NCBI GenBank assembly: GCA_028023455.1
Contig: JAQFVV010000143.1
Span: forward strand, 1,154,001 to 1,218,000
DNA: 64,000 nucleotides
Reading direction: 5' to 3'
Source of the DNA: Epiperipatus broadwayi
Lineage: Eukaryota > Onychophora > Udeonychophora > Euonychophora > Peripatidae
The first letter of the stretch is position 1. Each line of letters begins with the position of its first letter. Below are positions 49,238 to 61,357 of this stretch, piece by piece. The notes under the pieces were generated by a model that did no database searches, was not told where the DNA came from, and worked only from the letters and a program-made list of their open reading frames with translations. The translations under genes were made by a program, and so were the position numbers.

Positions 49238-49751
49238 TACTGAAGCAGTCTGTATGTATGCACATACAGAACTTCATGATATTTATTTAAATGTAATATG
49301 AACATAGGGTGATAGATCTACTAGCTAATTCTTCACCCTCTTTATTAAAAAAATAATATATATGCAGGTGTGTGTGTGATAGGGTGTATATATACATATT
49401 GTTAACATTAAAGTACATTTCAGTTATATATTTGGAAAAGAAAATGTATTTTTTTGTTTTGTAGGTTTTTCTAAAAAAAGAAATGGAAAAGTTGACTGTT
49501 TTTTTTTTTTGCAATTCACAGATTTTACTAATTGATAGCCAAACATTCAGCTAAAAGCAATAATTTCTATCAGTTTTTTATAAAACATTTGGAAAAATAC
49601 AGTTCCATTGGGACACAAATTATTTCTTGTCTTTGGACGCAGTTAAGTTTTCTTACCTTATTTTAGTCTTGATAAGGTTTTGCAGATTGGTGCAAATTAT
49701 GAATTAATCAACTGGTGTATTTTCTTTTCCAATAAAAGTGAGTCTGGGGAA
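49238..49751 (+). repeat. Recent tandem duplication, unit 2 (514 bp)
   Basis: Nearly identical to unit 1. Differences seen by eye are few: GTGATATG versus GTAATATG, a changed TA-run near 49390, a shorter T-run near 49500 and AATTAACAG versus AATTCACAG. A palindrome-like GTATGTATGCACATAC sits at the start of both units. The high identity means a young event, or an assembly duplication that read depth could exclude. Confidence 0.95.
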
Positions 49752-51879
49752 TTAATTAAAATATTTTTTTAAAAAATAAGAAGAGTAAAGAAAAACTCTA
49801 GACAGGATAGCTGGAGGAGTAGCTAAATATGATTTCTTGTTTTTTTTTGCCGAGTAAGATTTTTTTTAGATTTGTAGGCTTTTAAATACTGGGTTATAGT
49901 TCTCTTTAGACTGACTCCCTCTTATGTACTACTGAGGGTAAGCAGACATTACCCTAATTTTCACATACCATCATAGCTTTTGAGTAGAAAGCAAGTTAGT
50001 CTTCCTTTTGGAGGATCTCTAGAGGAAGAGAGTGCATCTTTGGTGTGGAGAAACCTATTGATTCCATGATGCTGCTGCCAAGAAGGGGAGAATGTACCAG
50101 TTTCAAATCCAGTCTTTTCCTGCATCCAGTAAACCAAGAGCCTGCCCAGAACTAAGTTTTAACTTGTAAGAAGACAGTTCTTCTATCCTGCCTTACCAAA
50201 GTAATCATCAAACAACCTTGCATCAAGTATGAACTTTTAGTCTATAAAGATAGAATATTTAAAGTGCCTTCTATAAAACTATAATGTCTAGATTTAAATC
50301 CCCCAGATTTATAACTACTCAGTAAAAAAGACTTGATTCCAAAGGAAGATGTAATTTAAAAAAGGACATTAATCTATATATAAGTGTAGTAACTCTTTTA
50401 TAACAAATCAGTCTATGTCAGAACTTAATTTCTAATTGTTAATGGAACAAAATTCTATAAACTTTATAAATACAATTTTTTCTTATTTATTTTGAAATAT
50501 GCCATGTCATTTTTTTTTAGTTATAAAAATATACATTTTATTGATTAACTTTATCTATATTATATTGATATGCCAACTCACAAGTACTTGAAGGGATGAT
50601 ATTTCAATTAATGCATAAATTGTTGTTTTGTCTCCAATCTTTAGGGTGGAGAGTAATAATCACTTTATAACTTTAAAGTAACAAGTACAAGCTTGACTTT
50701 CTTAAATCATTCATCTGGATCCTTGTGAGTTAAAATGTTATCATTTGTTTGTTTAAAAAAAGAGAAAATCAATTATTTGAATTAAAACTTACAATCTACT
50801 TGTATATATGTAATTAAATCAATATCTTGTTAACATAATTAAGAATAAATGAGTGCTAAAATCATTATTTAAGTCCACATCTATTTGGTTTATATTTGGT
50901 TGAAATTCTTTATGACAATTAAATGAAATAGTCTATGTGTGCATTTATTTATGTGTTAAAAAATAATCATGCTTTTTTTTTCTTAAATGTAAAACGGTCA
51001 GTGTTATTTATTATGAAAGTATTTCTTCATACCGCTATATCTATTTAATGATGCCTACATCTAGGAGAAAAATATTCTGTCTCAGTAGGTGTATCTTATT
51101 GCCTCCTTAGTGATTTACTATGATAATTCATAATTAAGCTTTATGTTTAAGCTCATGGACTTTTTATAGCCTATAAAATATGGTTATCCTGATTTCCACA
51201 TCATTGCTTGTTTTATTACATTTTAAATACAGGCTTAAATATCTATCCAAGAATGAGTTAGAGCCTTTTGGCCAGTATATCAGTATTACTTGGTAGAATA
51301 ATCTGTGCCTACATACTTCCAATAAATGAATAGATGTTGAGTAATACTATGAAAGTTGTCAGATGGATATTTTACAGGTACTGGAAGTAGGCATGTTTTT
51401 GAGTCAGTAAATGGGTATTCTATGATAGTGATTTATAACCCATGCTTCAGTTTTCTGCATGTACCACTCTGATGGTGGATGTGTCTACAAAGGAACATAT
51501 ATATATATTATTACTCGATAATGGAGATTGGCATATCTAGCCAATGCCTATAATAATGTAGTTAGCACAGAATTCAAACCCAGATACCACTGTCTTCTGT
51601 AATTAGGTTTATTAATCATGCCTGTTAGTAATGTTGTGTAGGATGGATAAATCATGTCTATAATGTAATTGTTAATAATAAAGGAAGCTAGAATTATGCT
51701 TTGTTCCATAACTCCTGCTGGGATTAATAAAAATAAATATAATAATAAAAAATACTTCCCCTAGGTATGTAAACATGCACATCAATTTGATATATATATT
51801 TCTGGCCTCTAACTTAATAATATATAATGAGATATTGAGTCTACTCTTGACAATTGGCATATTAATTTTATAATGGCAT
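49752..51879. other. Unassigned interval
   Basis: Mixed AT-rich sequence with somewhat GC-richer patches at 49900-50160 and 51240-51500. These look like old interspersed repeats but have no partner in this window. No coding sequence is supported. Confidence 0.45.
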
Positions 51880-52570
51880 ACTTCTTGATCAAATTGGCAT
51901 ATAGTTCATTTATAATGCTCACACACGTATCATACTGATACACAAAGGTTGTTATCATTATTAATATATAGTTTCTTTGTAATGCTCATACACTTATCAT
52001 GCTGATACCTAAATATTGTGATCATCATTAATGTCTGGTTCATTTACAATGCTCACTCACATATCATACTGATACACAAATGTTTTATCATTATCAACAT
52101 ATAGTTCTTTTATAATGCTCATATACATATCACACTGATATTTAAATATTGTTGTTATTATTAATTTCTAGTTCATTTGTAATGCTCCCACACATATCAT
52201 ACTGATACACAAATGTTGTTATCATTATCAACATATAGTTCTTTTATAATGCTCATACACGTATCATATTGATATCTAAATATTGTTTTTATTATTAACT
52301 TCAGGTTCATTTGTAATACTCATACATGTATCATACTGATACACAAATGTTGTTATCATGATTAACTTATAGTTTCTTTGTAATGCTCATATATGTATCA
52401 TATTTTTACCCAAATATTGTTATTATTGTTAACACACAATTCCTTTGTAATGCTCATTTACATATCATAGTGATATTTAAATATTGTAGTGATTATTAAC
52501 TTCTACTTCATTTGTAATGCTCATATATGGATGATAATGAGATCCAAATAATATCATTATTATTATATAT
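51880..52570 (+). repeat. 67-bp minisatellite with alternating variants
   Basis: The core AATGCTCA (or a one-base variant) occurs at 51914, 51981, 52048, 52114, 52181, 52248, 52315, 52382, 52449 and 52516, a regular 66-67 bp spacing over ten units. Each is followed by CACATATCATACTGATA-type sequence. Units alternate between a GATACACAAATGTTGTTATC type and a GATATCTAAATATTGTTATT type over most of the array, so a 134-bp dimer is the likely amplified unit. Confidence 0.93.
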
Positions 52571-54349
52571 CTTATTGAATTTGTCCTTAATAAATTATGT
52601 ATATTTATGTTTATACATTTGTCATGTCTTTCCCTGGTTCACCACATCCACCCAACTATATCCACACTTAGTTAGGTGATCTATGTATGAGTCTACTCAA
52701 AATCCCTGAAGTATATAAAAAACTGGTATTCTAAGCATTGTCAAAGTATTAGATTCTTATGGGAGCTGATGAGTTTCTGATCAATTAACTTAGTAACTAA
52801 TTCATGACTGAGGCTGAGTTTGAATCTGTAGAGTCCTTGTTTCGCCCTGATCATCAGGACCAAAAGAAAATGATTACTATTAGTAGCATCAGACGTGTTG
52901 GTCAGATAGTGGAGATTTTGGAGCACTGGCAAATAGGTTAAATCTTAGTACTGTTTTGTGACCACCATATCCCCGAACATCCTGGGTTTGATATACTTTT
53001 GCTAGGTCTCTAAATCTTGTTGGCTGAACACATGATTCTGACCATTACAATACTTTTAATTGGATATTTAGAAAAATTACCTCACATAAAATAAAATAAA
53101 GCTATATTATATAGTTCAGACTTTTCAATAATTAATATTTTAGTTTCTCCATCCAATAGTCATTTCAAATCAAGATTCTCTTTCAGGATGTTCAGCCAGG
53201 AATTTTTTTTTAAACAACTGAAAAATTATAGCATTTTGAAGTTTCAAACACCAGTAGGATTTGAATTTATTAGTTGTTACTAAATCAATTGATTTATGAT
53301 AAACCATAGTCACTGTGTTTATCTGATTAATAAATAGAAATTTACAGCCATTGACCTATATGAATGTGGTGAACATAAATGATGAGTCATGTAATTAACG
53401 ATTGTCAAATCTATGAACAAAAAATCAAGGACTTAATAAAGACATTAGTGAGTGTAACTTTTGGTTTGACTCTCAATATGGGTTTTTTTACAATATTTTA
53501 TTAATAGTTAAGCTGTTTTAAAAAATTACAAAAATTCCATCTGATATATATATATTAGTATTAAAATAATTACTTGTATTAAAATTATTAATAAGTGTAC
53601 TATTCCTACATCATGATTAGTTGCTATTAAGACAAAAATAAATTTTTATTAATCATATGAATGATATTTTTTTTAGAATGATATATATATATTTGTATTT
53701 CAGATTGATCAATGACATCTTATTTACTGGGTTAATGGAGTGCATATATATCATTGCTGGTTATTTTCTTTCATTTTTATCATCAATCTTTTTATGCATT
53801 ATACAAAACAAATATTAATTCATTCAAAAATTGTAAAGCAATTTTAAATAGTTTTATTTCTGACCAATATCTCTTATCATATATTCAAGCAAGTACCCTT
53901 TATAAAAGCAATATGAATTATTATTGCATCTATAACTAAATGATCTAAACTATTGTTTACTTAATAAAAAAGCTAATGATGTTTGGAGTTAATACATTAA
54001 AAAATATATACTATAGCATTTATATTAAAGACTTTAAGTACTTACTAAAAAAAATCCATCTCTTGTTTTTTAAAAATTAAAATACAATTAGAAAAATTTT
54101 ATATCTACCTAATAACTGTAAGTTGACAATAACAAAAATCTACTTATTTCTTATAACTTTCTTTTTTTTTTAAAGTAAAATTTATTATATACATCCCATT
54201 TTTTATATACTACACTATGGTGAAGAGTATATTGTGGTACCATTAGTTTTAGTAAATAAATAATATCTAAATAATTATATATTTAATGCATAGACACTTC
54301 TTTTTACAGCATTATATAGATATATAGTTGTTAATTTAATTATATATAT
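52571..54349. other. Unassigned interval
   Basis: AT-rich, with a less biased stretch at 52640-53010 (GTCCTTGTTTCGCCCTGATC) whose reading frames are short and unrecognised. No feature is supported. Confidence 0.45.
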
Positions 54350-56488
54350 ATTCTACCAGACACTCCATCCATTCTGATACAGAGGGCGCCACCAGACCAC
54401 TACGTGTCTGGAAAATTTGTTTACTGTGATCAGAATAGATGATGATGATGGTTTGCGCTGACTAGATTCAGGAGAAACAAGAGATCTTAAATTGTTTAGA
54501 CAATTGAGACAAAAGCACAAAGACAAATGTCAGCCAAATTAAGTTTAAACATATTTAATAAAATTTTATTAAGAGAAAATCAACTTATAAGAAAAGTTTA
54601 TACGTTAACAAATATGATTAGCTCAGGTGTGTACCAGAAAGACTAAATGCAATGCTCTGGCAGATCTACTGATTCTCTAATAAAAAATTTAAAAGGGAGG
54701 AATCAAATTTCGTTCAGCCGAGGATTCATCTTAACATTGGTTCTCACTTTCAGATATTCAAACAATATGTCCTTGAAATAGATCAAAGAAGCCAGTGCCG
54801 ATGAGCTTTTCGAGATCTAAACATGGTCAGACCTCGAATGTCCTTATATCGGTAAGAACTGCACCTATTACTACGTTTAAAATAACGGTGATTGATCCAC
54901 CTCAAGAACAACCGAAAAATAAGATTGAAAGGAAGTAACACAATTAAAACTGGTGAATCCCAGCCAAACGATTGGCAAAAATTACTTTAAAATTAATAAG
55001 AAAAGGTCTCAATAGGAGACAAGCAAATAATTAGAAAAACAGTTACATCTGCCCCAGCAATTAAAGAAAAGAAAATGAATTACAAACAAATTCTGAGTAC
55101 ACGCTCTGATAAATTTAAAGCATATGTAATAAATACAAAAATAAATCTATCGGAGAGTGCACATGAGTACAAAAATATTAAAAGTTGTAAACACTTTAGC
55201 AGAACGAAAGTATCGCTCACCTGTAATTTAAGAAAGAATAAAGCTTATCTTCCTGCTGACGACTTATAAAATTACAAAGAAAAACACAATTCTAATATCC
55301 GCTTGAGATATTAGAAACAAAATCTCCACCTGCGGCAAATTAGACGATAAAGTCGCCAGCCAAAAGATTTTCGGAGGTTTGCGAAAGCGCGAACACAGTG
55401 TTTACAAATTAATTATTGAATACTAAATAATTACAGGTAAGCATTTAAAATGCTTGACCACTAAAGCATTTATAAAAAGTAGTAGGCATAAAAATATAAA
55501 TATAAAACTCATTCGTCACTCTCCAATAAACAAAACTGAAAGCAAATTGGGAATCTTAAAACTAAGATTCCAAAACCCATTACAAAAATATAAGAAAACA
55601 CAATAAAGTTTAAATATGAGTGTAACTATTATTTAAGAATACATATTTATGATTAGATTGAGCGGAGATTTAATGAGAATTAATTTACCCTGGGAAGAAT
55701 AAAAGCAAATAGTTACCTTTCGGTAAAATACAGTTCGCATAGAGTGCGCACTTTTACTTAAGTTCATTTTCAGGTTCTTTGACCACGGCAAGGTAGATAT
55801 AATGAGGTTCCGGCTTCTTGTAGGTGTTTAAGGCATTACTGGAGCAAATTTGGAAGTCAGGGATCCATCTTTTGTTGAGTTAGCAAGCCATTCGGGTTTT
55901 GACAACACGTATAGAATTTTTCATCTTGTTGCAAGCAAAAGTATTTAATAACAGCTGATGTCCTTTAAGAATTTAAATGTCCACGCTGATATAAACTTTC
56001 ACTTTAGAAACAGCTTGTCTAGTTACGAATAATGAATTAACTCTCCAAATTTTCGGGGCTATTTATACGTCGCTCCATTTCCCGCGAAACACCTTCCTTG
56101 TTGTTCAATTTCTATGCCTTAGGCAGGGAAAATATTAATCTCCCGCTCAATCTATCTAAGAATTCTACCCAGGGATTATTGAAATGAAAACAACTACATA
56201 AAAATCAAATCTCCGCTCTTTAAAATAAAAGCCACAGGAATGTAATTAGCTAGGTTGCTTGTTTTTTTAATTAATTGATTTAAAGTAAAAACAAGTGGTA
56301 TAAAAAACTAAAATAAATCGATAAACATTAAAATGATATAAACGCGTTTTACATATAAACGCTTGTGTATTTTGATACACATATTCTTTTTTAAATAATA
56401 ATAAAATTTAAACATATAAGATTTAACAAAAATTAAGTTTAGTGAAAATTAAAAACTTAATCGGATTTCAATCAGGTTCAATATATAT
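54350..56488. other. GC-richer unassigned block left of the LTR element
   Basis: Clearly less AT-rich than neighbouring DNA. It starts with GAGGGCGCCACCAGACC (54382-54398). It contains a minus-strand TATA-like word (56060-56067) in the context GACGTATAAATAGCCCC. The composition and TATA context resemble the LTRs at 56489 and 61358, suggesting an older solo LTR or element end on the minus strand, but no second copy or termini were found. Frames inside are short and unconvincing. Confidence 0.35.
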
Positions 56489-57049
56489 TGTACCAAGGCC
56501 AATTTGGCACATGTATATAAAATAATTTTGTCTAAAAAAATTATTAAAATAAAAAAAAAATCTTTCAAAAAAGAGTTTGAAATAAAAGATTAAAAGTGGG
56601 AAGGGGCTTTTCTTAAAGTCAAACTAAAAGTGTTATAAAAAAAAGTAATGTTTTTCTAAATTAGTATTCGTAAAAATAAGTAATTTAAAATTTAAAAAAA
56701 ATATAAATCTCTTTTCATTCAAGCTTATTATAATAAATTATATATGTGCGTGCGAGTGTAAATAAATGTATGCATGTAAAGAATAATATTTTCAAAAATG
56801 TATATGTAAATGAAAGTTAAAAAAGAAATTATATTTGGAAAACACAGTGATGGCTATTAAGTTAAATAAAGATTTTAAAAAAACCACACCAGCGGTGGGC
56901 TACTAATTAAAGATATAAAAAACAATACGTTTATGAAAGCTACTACTAATTAAACAATTGTCAAAAACACGTTGTCATAGGATTAATTACCAATGGAATT
57001 CGACAACAGATATTTGCCGGAGGATATTACACGGACAGCACGTCGCAGG

Positions 57050-57057
57050 TATAAATA
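57050..57057 (+). promoter_or_regulatory. TATA box of the 5' LTR
   Basis: TATAAATA, preserved in the 3' LTR at 61901. Pyrimidine-rich sequence and TCAGTCT (57091-57097, initiator-like) follow about 40 bp downstream in both LTRs. Confidence 0.6.
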
Positions 57058-57932
57058 GACTTTTTTTTATCGGACAATTAATTTAGTTTTTCAGTCTAGT
57101 TTGCAGTGACAGTCTTATTTCAGTTCAGACAACAGTGCAGTTTCTATTATGTATCCAGAAACAAAAATGCATTGTTGAGCAGCTTTTGGAAATATACGCT
57201 CATGCTTCAGCCTTTTTAGTCCAACAAGATCATCAAAACCTGCCTGTGAAATAATGTCTGCATAACAACTCGGAAATCCTTCGTCAAACATTCAACACTT
57301 TTCAAGAATAAAGCCAAATCTCTTCAAGAAACGTCCAAATCTAATCAGTTAGATATACTCCATCAGAAGCAGCAGAAGTAGCCAACAACAAGCAATAGCC
57401 ACATTCTAAAAATCCTAGGTAAACATTTATTTATTATCATTTATACATAGTAGCCACCGCTATAATTCGTCAATCCTACTGAGTAAAGTAATTTGAACTC
57501 TTAAGCATACATAAAATGAACTATTGATGTGCGTGTGTGGGAATTTGAGATAATTTAACGATGTCACATATTATTTATGCTTTTTACCAGATATATGTTA
57601 TAATGTGTTAATTTAAAAATGTGTGTGTATGAAATTAGATTATCAAGATGTTTAAATTTAGTAAATTAATGTTGCTTAATAAATTATCTTTAAAACTTAA
57701 TTAATTTTTGATTAAAATAAATTGTCTTTAAACTTAAACTTCATTTGTCAGTCAATTCTTTTTACCAACCTTTTATTAATTTTTTCCACCACCAATTTTG
57801 TATAATTTGTTATTGAATTAAAATTAGGCTGAGCTAGTTTTAGGGAATGTTTCGAGCGCTGGATTATGAGCCTACTGCTCAAATACGTTAGTTATCAAGA
57901 CTAGCTGGTGCCCCAGGGTTTACTCTGAAACA

Positions 57933-57938
57933 AATAAA
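57933..57938 (+). terminator. Candidate polyadenylation signal of the 5' LTR
   Basis: AATAAA in the context ACAAATAAAGTATTT, preserved at 62773-62778 in the 3' LTR. It lies downstream of the TATA box as expected for an LTR. Confidence 0.4.
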
Positions 57939-58148
57939 GTATTTGTATAGTAGGGATTTGAATCTAGCAGCCAAGGTGGGCCATTGTTGGTTGTTAAAGC
58001 TGTCAATAATATCTCCCATTTTGCTCGAACATGCCGGTTCATTCATGTAACATTTATAAGATTGCAAATGTATTATGAAGGAGTTTGAAACCGGCCAAAA
58101 CTTATATATACGTATAAGTAAGTGGTTTCAGCAGTTTGACCCGGTACA

Positions 58149-58541
58149 TAAATGGCTTTCCCAACGTTTGGGGCTGGACCTAAGAAACAATAGTAAATAA
58201 ATGCTTTGTTTCTTGTTTAAAAAAATTTTCTATACAAAAGCTAAATTACGTATGTTAAAGCGTTTTAATTTTAAAAAAAAAAAAAGAATTGACTGAAAAC
58301 TTTGTTTTCTGTAAATGAAAAGAGATTTGTGCTATTTACGTTATTTAAAATAAATCATTATGTTAAATCAGAGACAGTTGGATGTTTGGGCGGAGTTAAA
58401 ACATTAAGATCAGGTAGAGATAAATGGACAAAGGAGGGGTGGAGTCAGCGTGTATTTCCAGTTTAGTAAGAAATAAATAAAATAATAATTAGTAAATTTA
58501 TTAAAGTGAATAAAATATGGTATTAAAAATAATGATAAAAA
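58149..58541 (+). other. Leader with candidate primer-binding region
   Basis: Just past the LTR are TGGCTTTCCC (58153) and TTTGGGGCTGGACC (58167-58180). The second word resembles GGGGCTCGTCC-type primer-binding sites complementary to a tRNA 3' end, but it sits about 20 bases from the LTR. The rest is AT-rich leader. Confidence 0.35.
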
Positions 58542-59327
58542 GTGTTTAAAATTATAAATTATAAAAAAAATAAAGCCAAAATGGAGACTCAGGGTAAAAA
58601 TATAGAAAATAGCCCCAACAAGGAAAAAAGAGAAATCATAACTTTACTAACCAGCATGTTTGAAAAACAAAAAGAAACAGCCGAAGAATATAAAAAAATA
58701 GCCGAAGAGCTTAAAAACCAAAATAATGAAATGAAGAGTAAATTGGAAGGGCAAGCTGAAATGCTTGAAAAGTTAAAGGACCAGATCGAAATGGGCCAGA
58801 ATAAGATAAAAGAAGAAATGAAGGAAATAAGATGTGAAATTACAGGAAAGGTAGAGAAGAACCAAGAAATTATAAAGGTAGATTTAGTTAAAGAAAGTCA
58901 GGAAGATGAAAAGGAAGTTGAGGTGATAAAAGACATAGAAATTAAATTAGAATCAAATAGCATTGCGACATATAAAGTAGAAACACATGTAGACCAAGAA
59001 ATAGAAGAGAGATATAAGTTCAAGGTAGAAGATAATGTAAAAGAGTTTTTACAAAGAATTAAAAATAAAAGGTTTAAAGTAAACGTTCATGTTTGTAGAT
59101 TTAAAAACAGATTTAAAAAAAGAAAGCATAGAAAAAAATATTCCCAGATTGAAGTAATTTGGAGTTTGTCTAAATATCAAGGTTTTCTGATTTACAAAGT
59201 TGAAAATAGAATGGAAGGAGAAAGAGATAAAGTAATAAATTATAAAAGTGGGATAGATAAGAGAGGAAAGGTAGTTTATATTATAGAGTTAGTATGTAGA
59301 AAGAAAGAACCGCCTGACAAAAATTAA
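58542..59327 (+). CDS. Gag-like coiled-coil protein of the LTR element
   Basis: A 261-codon frame and the largest non-satellite ORF in the window. The Met at codon 14 (58581, AAAATGG context) is the more likely start, since codons 1-13 are low-complexity. Residues about 30-135 are highly charged Lys/Glu sequence with heptad-like spacing (EEYKKIAEELKNQNNEMK), predicting a long coiled coil. Residues about 185-210 are very basic (RFKNRFKKRKHRKKY), suiting nucleic-acid binding. The end reads CRKKEPPDKN. There is no CCHC zinc knuckle. Position after the 5' LTR and leader suggests a gag-type structural protein, perhaps fused by internal deletion to the tail of a polyprotein. Family assignment (Gypsy or other) is not possible from what I see. 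Confidence 0.6.
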   Translation: MFKIINYKKNKAKMETQGKNIENSPNKEKREIITLLTSMFEKQKETAEEYKKIAEELKNQNNEMKSKLEGQAEMLEKLKDQIEMGQNKIKEEMKEIRCEITGKVEKNQEIIKVDLVKESQEDEKEVEVIKDIEIKLESNSIATYKVETHVDQEIEERYKFKVEDNVKEFLQRIKNKRFKVNVHVCRFKNRFKKRKHRKKYSQIEVIWSLSKYQGFLIYKVENRMEGERDKVINYKSGIDKRGKVVYIIELVCRKKEPPDKN

Positions 59328-61338
59328 AAATATGTAATCTGACGGATTCGCTGGCTTGACCTAGTTTATAACGACCATGGACTCGGAATAATGGAAAATG
59401 TTTAACAAAGTTTAAGGAAATAAATGTAAAAACGAGTATCAAGATAGTTTGAATAATTAAAAATGATTAAAGTTAGTCTTAGTAAAATAAAATAACAATC
59501 TTAGAGTTTAAAATGTCAAAGCATCTATAAAACAATTTATGTCAAAACCCTCGATTATGTCTTATCGATTATATTGATATCCCAGCTCATAAGTCTAGAA
59601 CATAGTGGAGTGTGATGCAAACAAAATAAATGTGTAAATCAAAATAGACAAGCAAAATGAAAATGTTTCTTTTTTTTAAAAAAAAAAAAAAAGGGGGAGA
59701 GTAAAAATAACGCTTTAAAAATAAAAATGAAATAAATAAGTGTATAATGAAAGTATTAATGAAAATAAAACATTATCAAATAAAATTAAAAAAAAAAGTG
59801 TATTAAATTAGGATTGAGGTGTGTGCGAGTATTTGGGCAAAGAAATTAAAAGTTGGTTTAAATCAGCACAAAATCTATCTGTGTGTTTGAATTGCCTTAT
59901 ACTTTGCTGCCTACTTCTCTTAACATTACATTTATTACCTAATGATGAAAATAAAAACTAAAAATGCACTCTAGAAAAATAAGAATTTGAAGTGGTCAAT
60001 ACTTGGGGAAAAGCGATCAACGCACATATTAATTAAGAAAAATGTTCATAAATAAATAAGTAGGTCAAATAGTTAAAATAAAATCGATAAAATCAAGTTA
60101 AATAAATAAGCGTAAATATATCTGTAGTAAATAATAATAAAAAGTGACTCGTGATAAACTAATAGATTTTTTTTTTTGGAATACACGCACGGTAATAAAA
60201 GGAAGTAAATAAATGATTTAAAGTCAAGTCAAAAAATATATATATATATCAGTGTAATAATGAATCGTAGTAAAGTAAGTTGTTTTTGAATATACGCAAG
60301 TTAATAAAAGTTGAGTAAATAATGAATCGTAATAAAGTAAAATAGTTTTTCTGAATACATGCATATAGATAAAAAAGTTGAGTAAGGGTTGAAAATAATA
60401 TTCGAGATTAGATTAATATAAATAAATATGAAAACTGATGTCCATGGTAGTTTAGAATAGAATTGTGAGATTAGATTAATACAAATGTTAGAATAATGTT
60501 CATATGAATTTAAAAATAATGTTGTAAGATTAGTAATAAAAATATAAAGTCAATCTAAGGTGTATTAAGAGTGTGTAAGTATACATGTGTATATATGCGC
60601 ACATACACTGGTAATATTCGGTAAATACGATACCTCATGACGTGTATCTTAAATGTATTTACCCAGATATCCTTTTAAGTTATTTTTTTGGCACTGCTGC
60701 ACCTCATGATGCATGCAAAAAGGGATTTATTTATTATAGATTCCCTGTAAGCAAGTCCAGTAATAACTCGATATCTAGAATATTAGTAGGTGTAGAATTA
60801 TGCTGCACATATACACATGTGTAGGAATTTATCTAGAGCAAAAGGGAATGAGGGTAGTATAGAAATAAATTTAGTTAAAGATATGTTTAAAGCTGCTGAC
60901 TGGATAAGATTTAGTACCCTTAACGGACTTGTCAGGGATCATTCCTCTTTCCAAAGCATAAGTCGAAAATGGACAGTTGAAAATTCCTGCCATTTCGCAG
61001 CAATCCTTTCTTTTTCCAAGTGCGATCAAGAGAATCGGCAAATGAAGTTTCGATTTTATACATGTGTAAGTCAGCGAATCTGCTTCTGTGTCATTTCCAA
61101 AAGATCCCTGTGCCACAAAATTAGTTTGTCCCGGTAGTCGTTATCCATGATTTAGATCATTGTGAGCAATGAATTTGGCATAGATAGAAGGAAAGGATAG
61201 TCAAAACCGATTGCCCTTTGTATGTTAAGTAAAAGATATTAAAAAGCTAACTTAGAAAAATAATAAATTAATAAATCTTTAGAGTCAAAAATTAAAATTG
61301 CAAGAGATAAAATGGTCAAAAATGATGCATTTTACTCT
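59328..61338 (+). other. Non-coding interior of the LTR element
   Basis: AT-rich sequence without RT, integrase or protease motifs in any frame. The part at 59990-60500 repeats phrases such as TAATAAAAGTTGAGTAAATAATG and AGATTAGATTAATA, suggesting local tandem amplification. At 60640-61140 composition is more balanced and both strands carry open frames (106 codons plus, 81 codons minus) that I do not recognise. This island could be captured sequence. Confidence 0.5.
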
Positions 61339-61352
61339 AAAATGGAGGGGGG
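61339..61352 (+). promoter_or_regulatory. Polypurine tract
   Basis: AAAATGGAGGGGGG, five bases before the TG of the 3' LTR. This is the expected place for plus-strand priming in LTR retrotransposons. Confidence 0.65.
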
Positions 61353-61357
61353 TTTAG

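Larger units (their letters stand above)
56489..58148 (+). repeat. 5' LTR
   Basis: Aligns along its length with 61358-62988, for example GGCCAATTTGGCACATG, ACACCAGCGGTGGGCTACTA and TTGCTCGAACATGCCGGTTC. It includes a TATA box at 57050 and an AATAAA at 57933, consistent with a U3-R-U5 layout. The 3' boundary at GGTACA is chosen because it mirrors the TGTACC start. Homology continues for about five bases (TAAAT), so an end slightly further right is possible. Confidence 0.85.

Noticed and set aside
49287-49514. 75-codon minus-strand ORF in the tandem duplication
   Set aside because: It is interrupted in the other copy of the near-identical duplication and consists of low-complexity residues.
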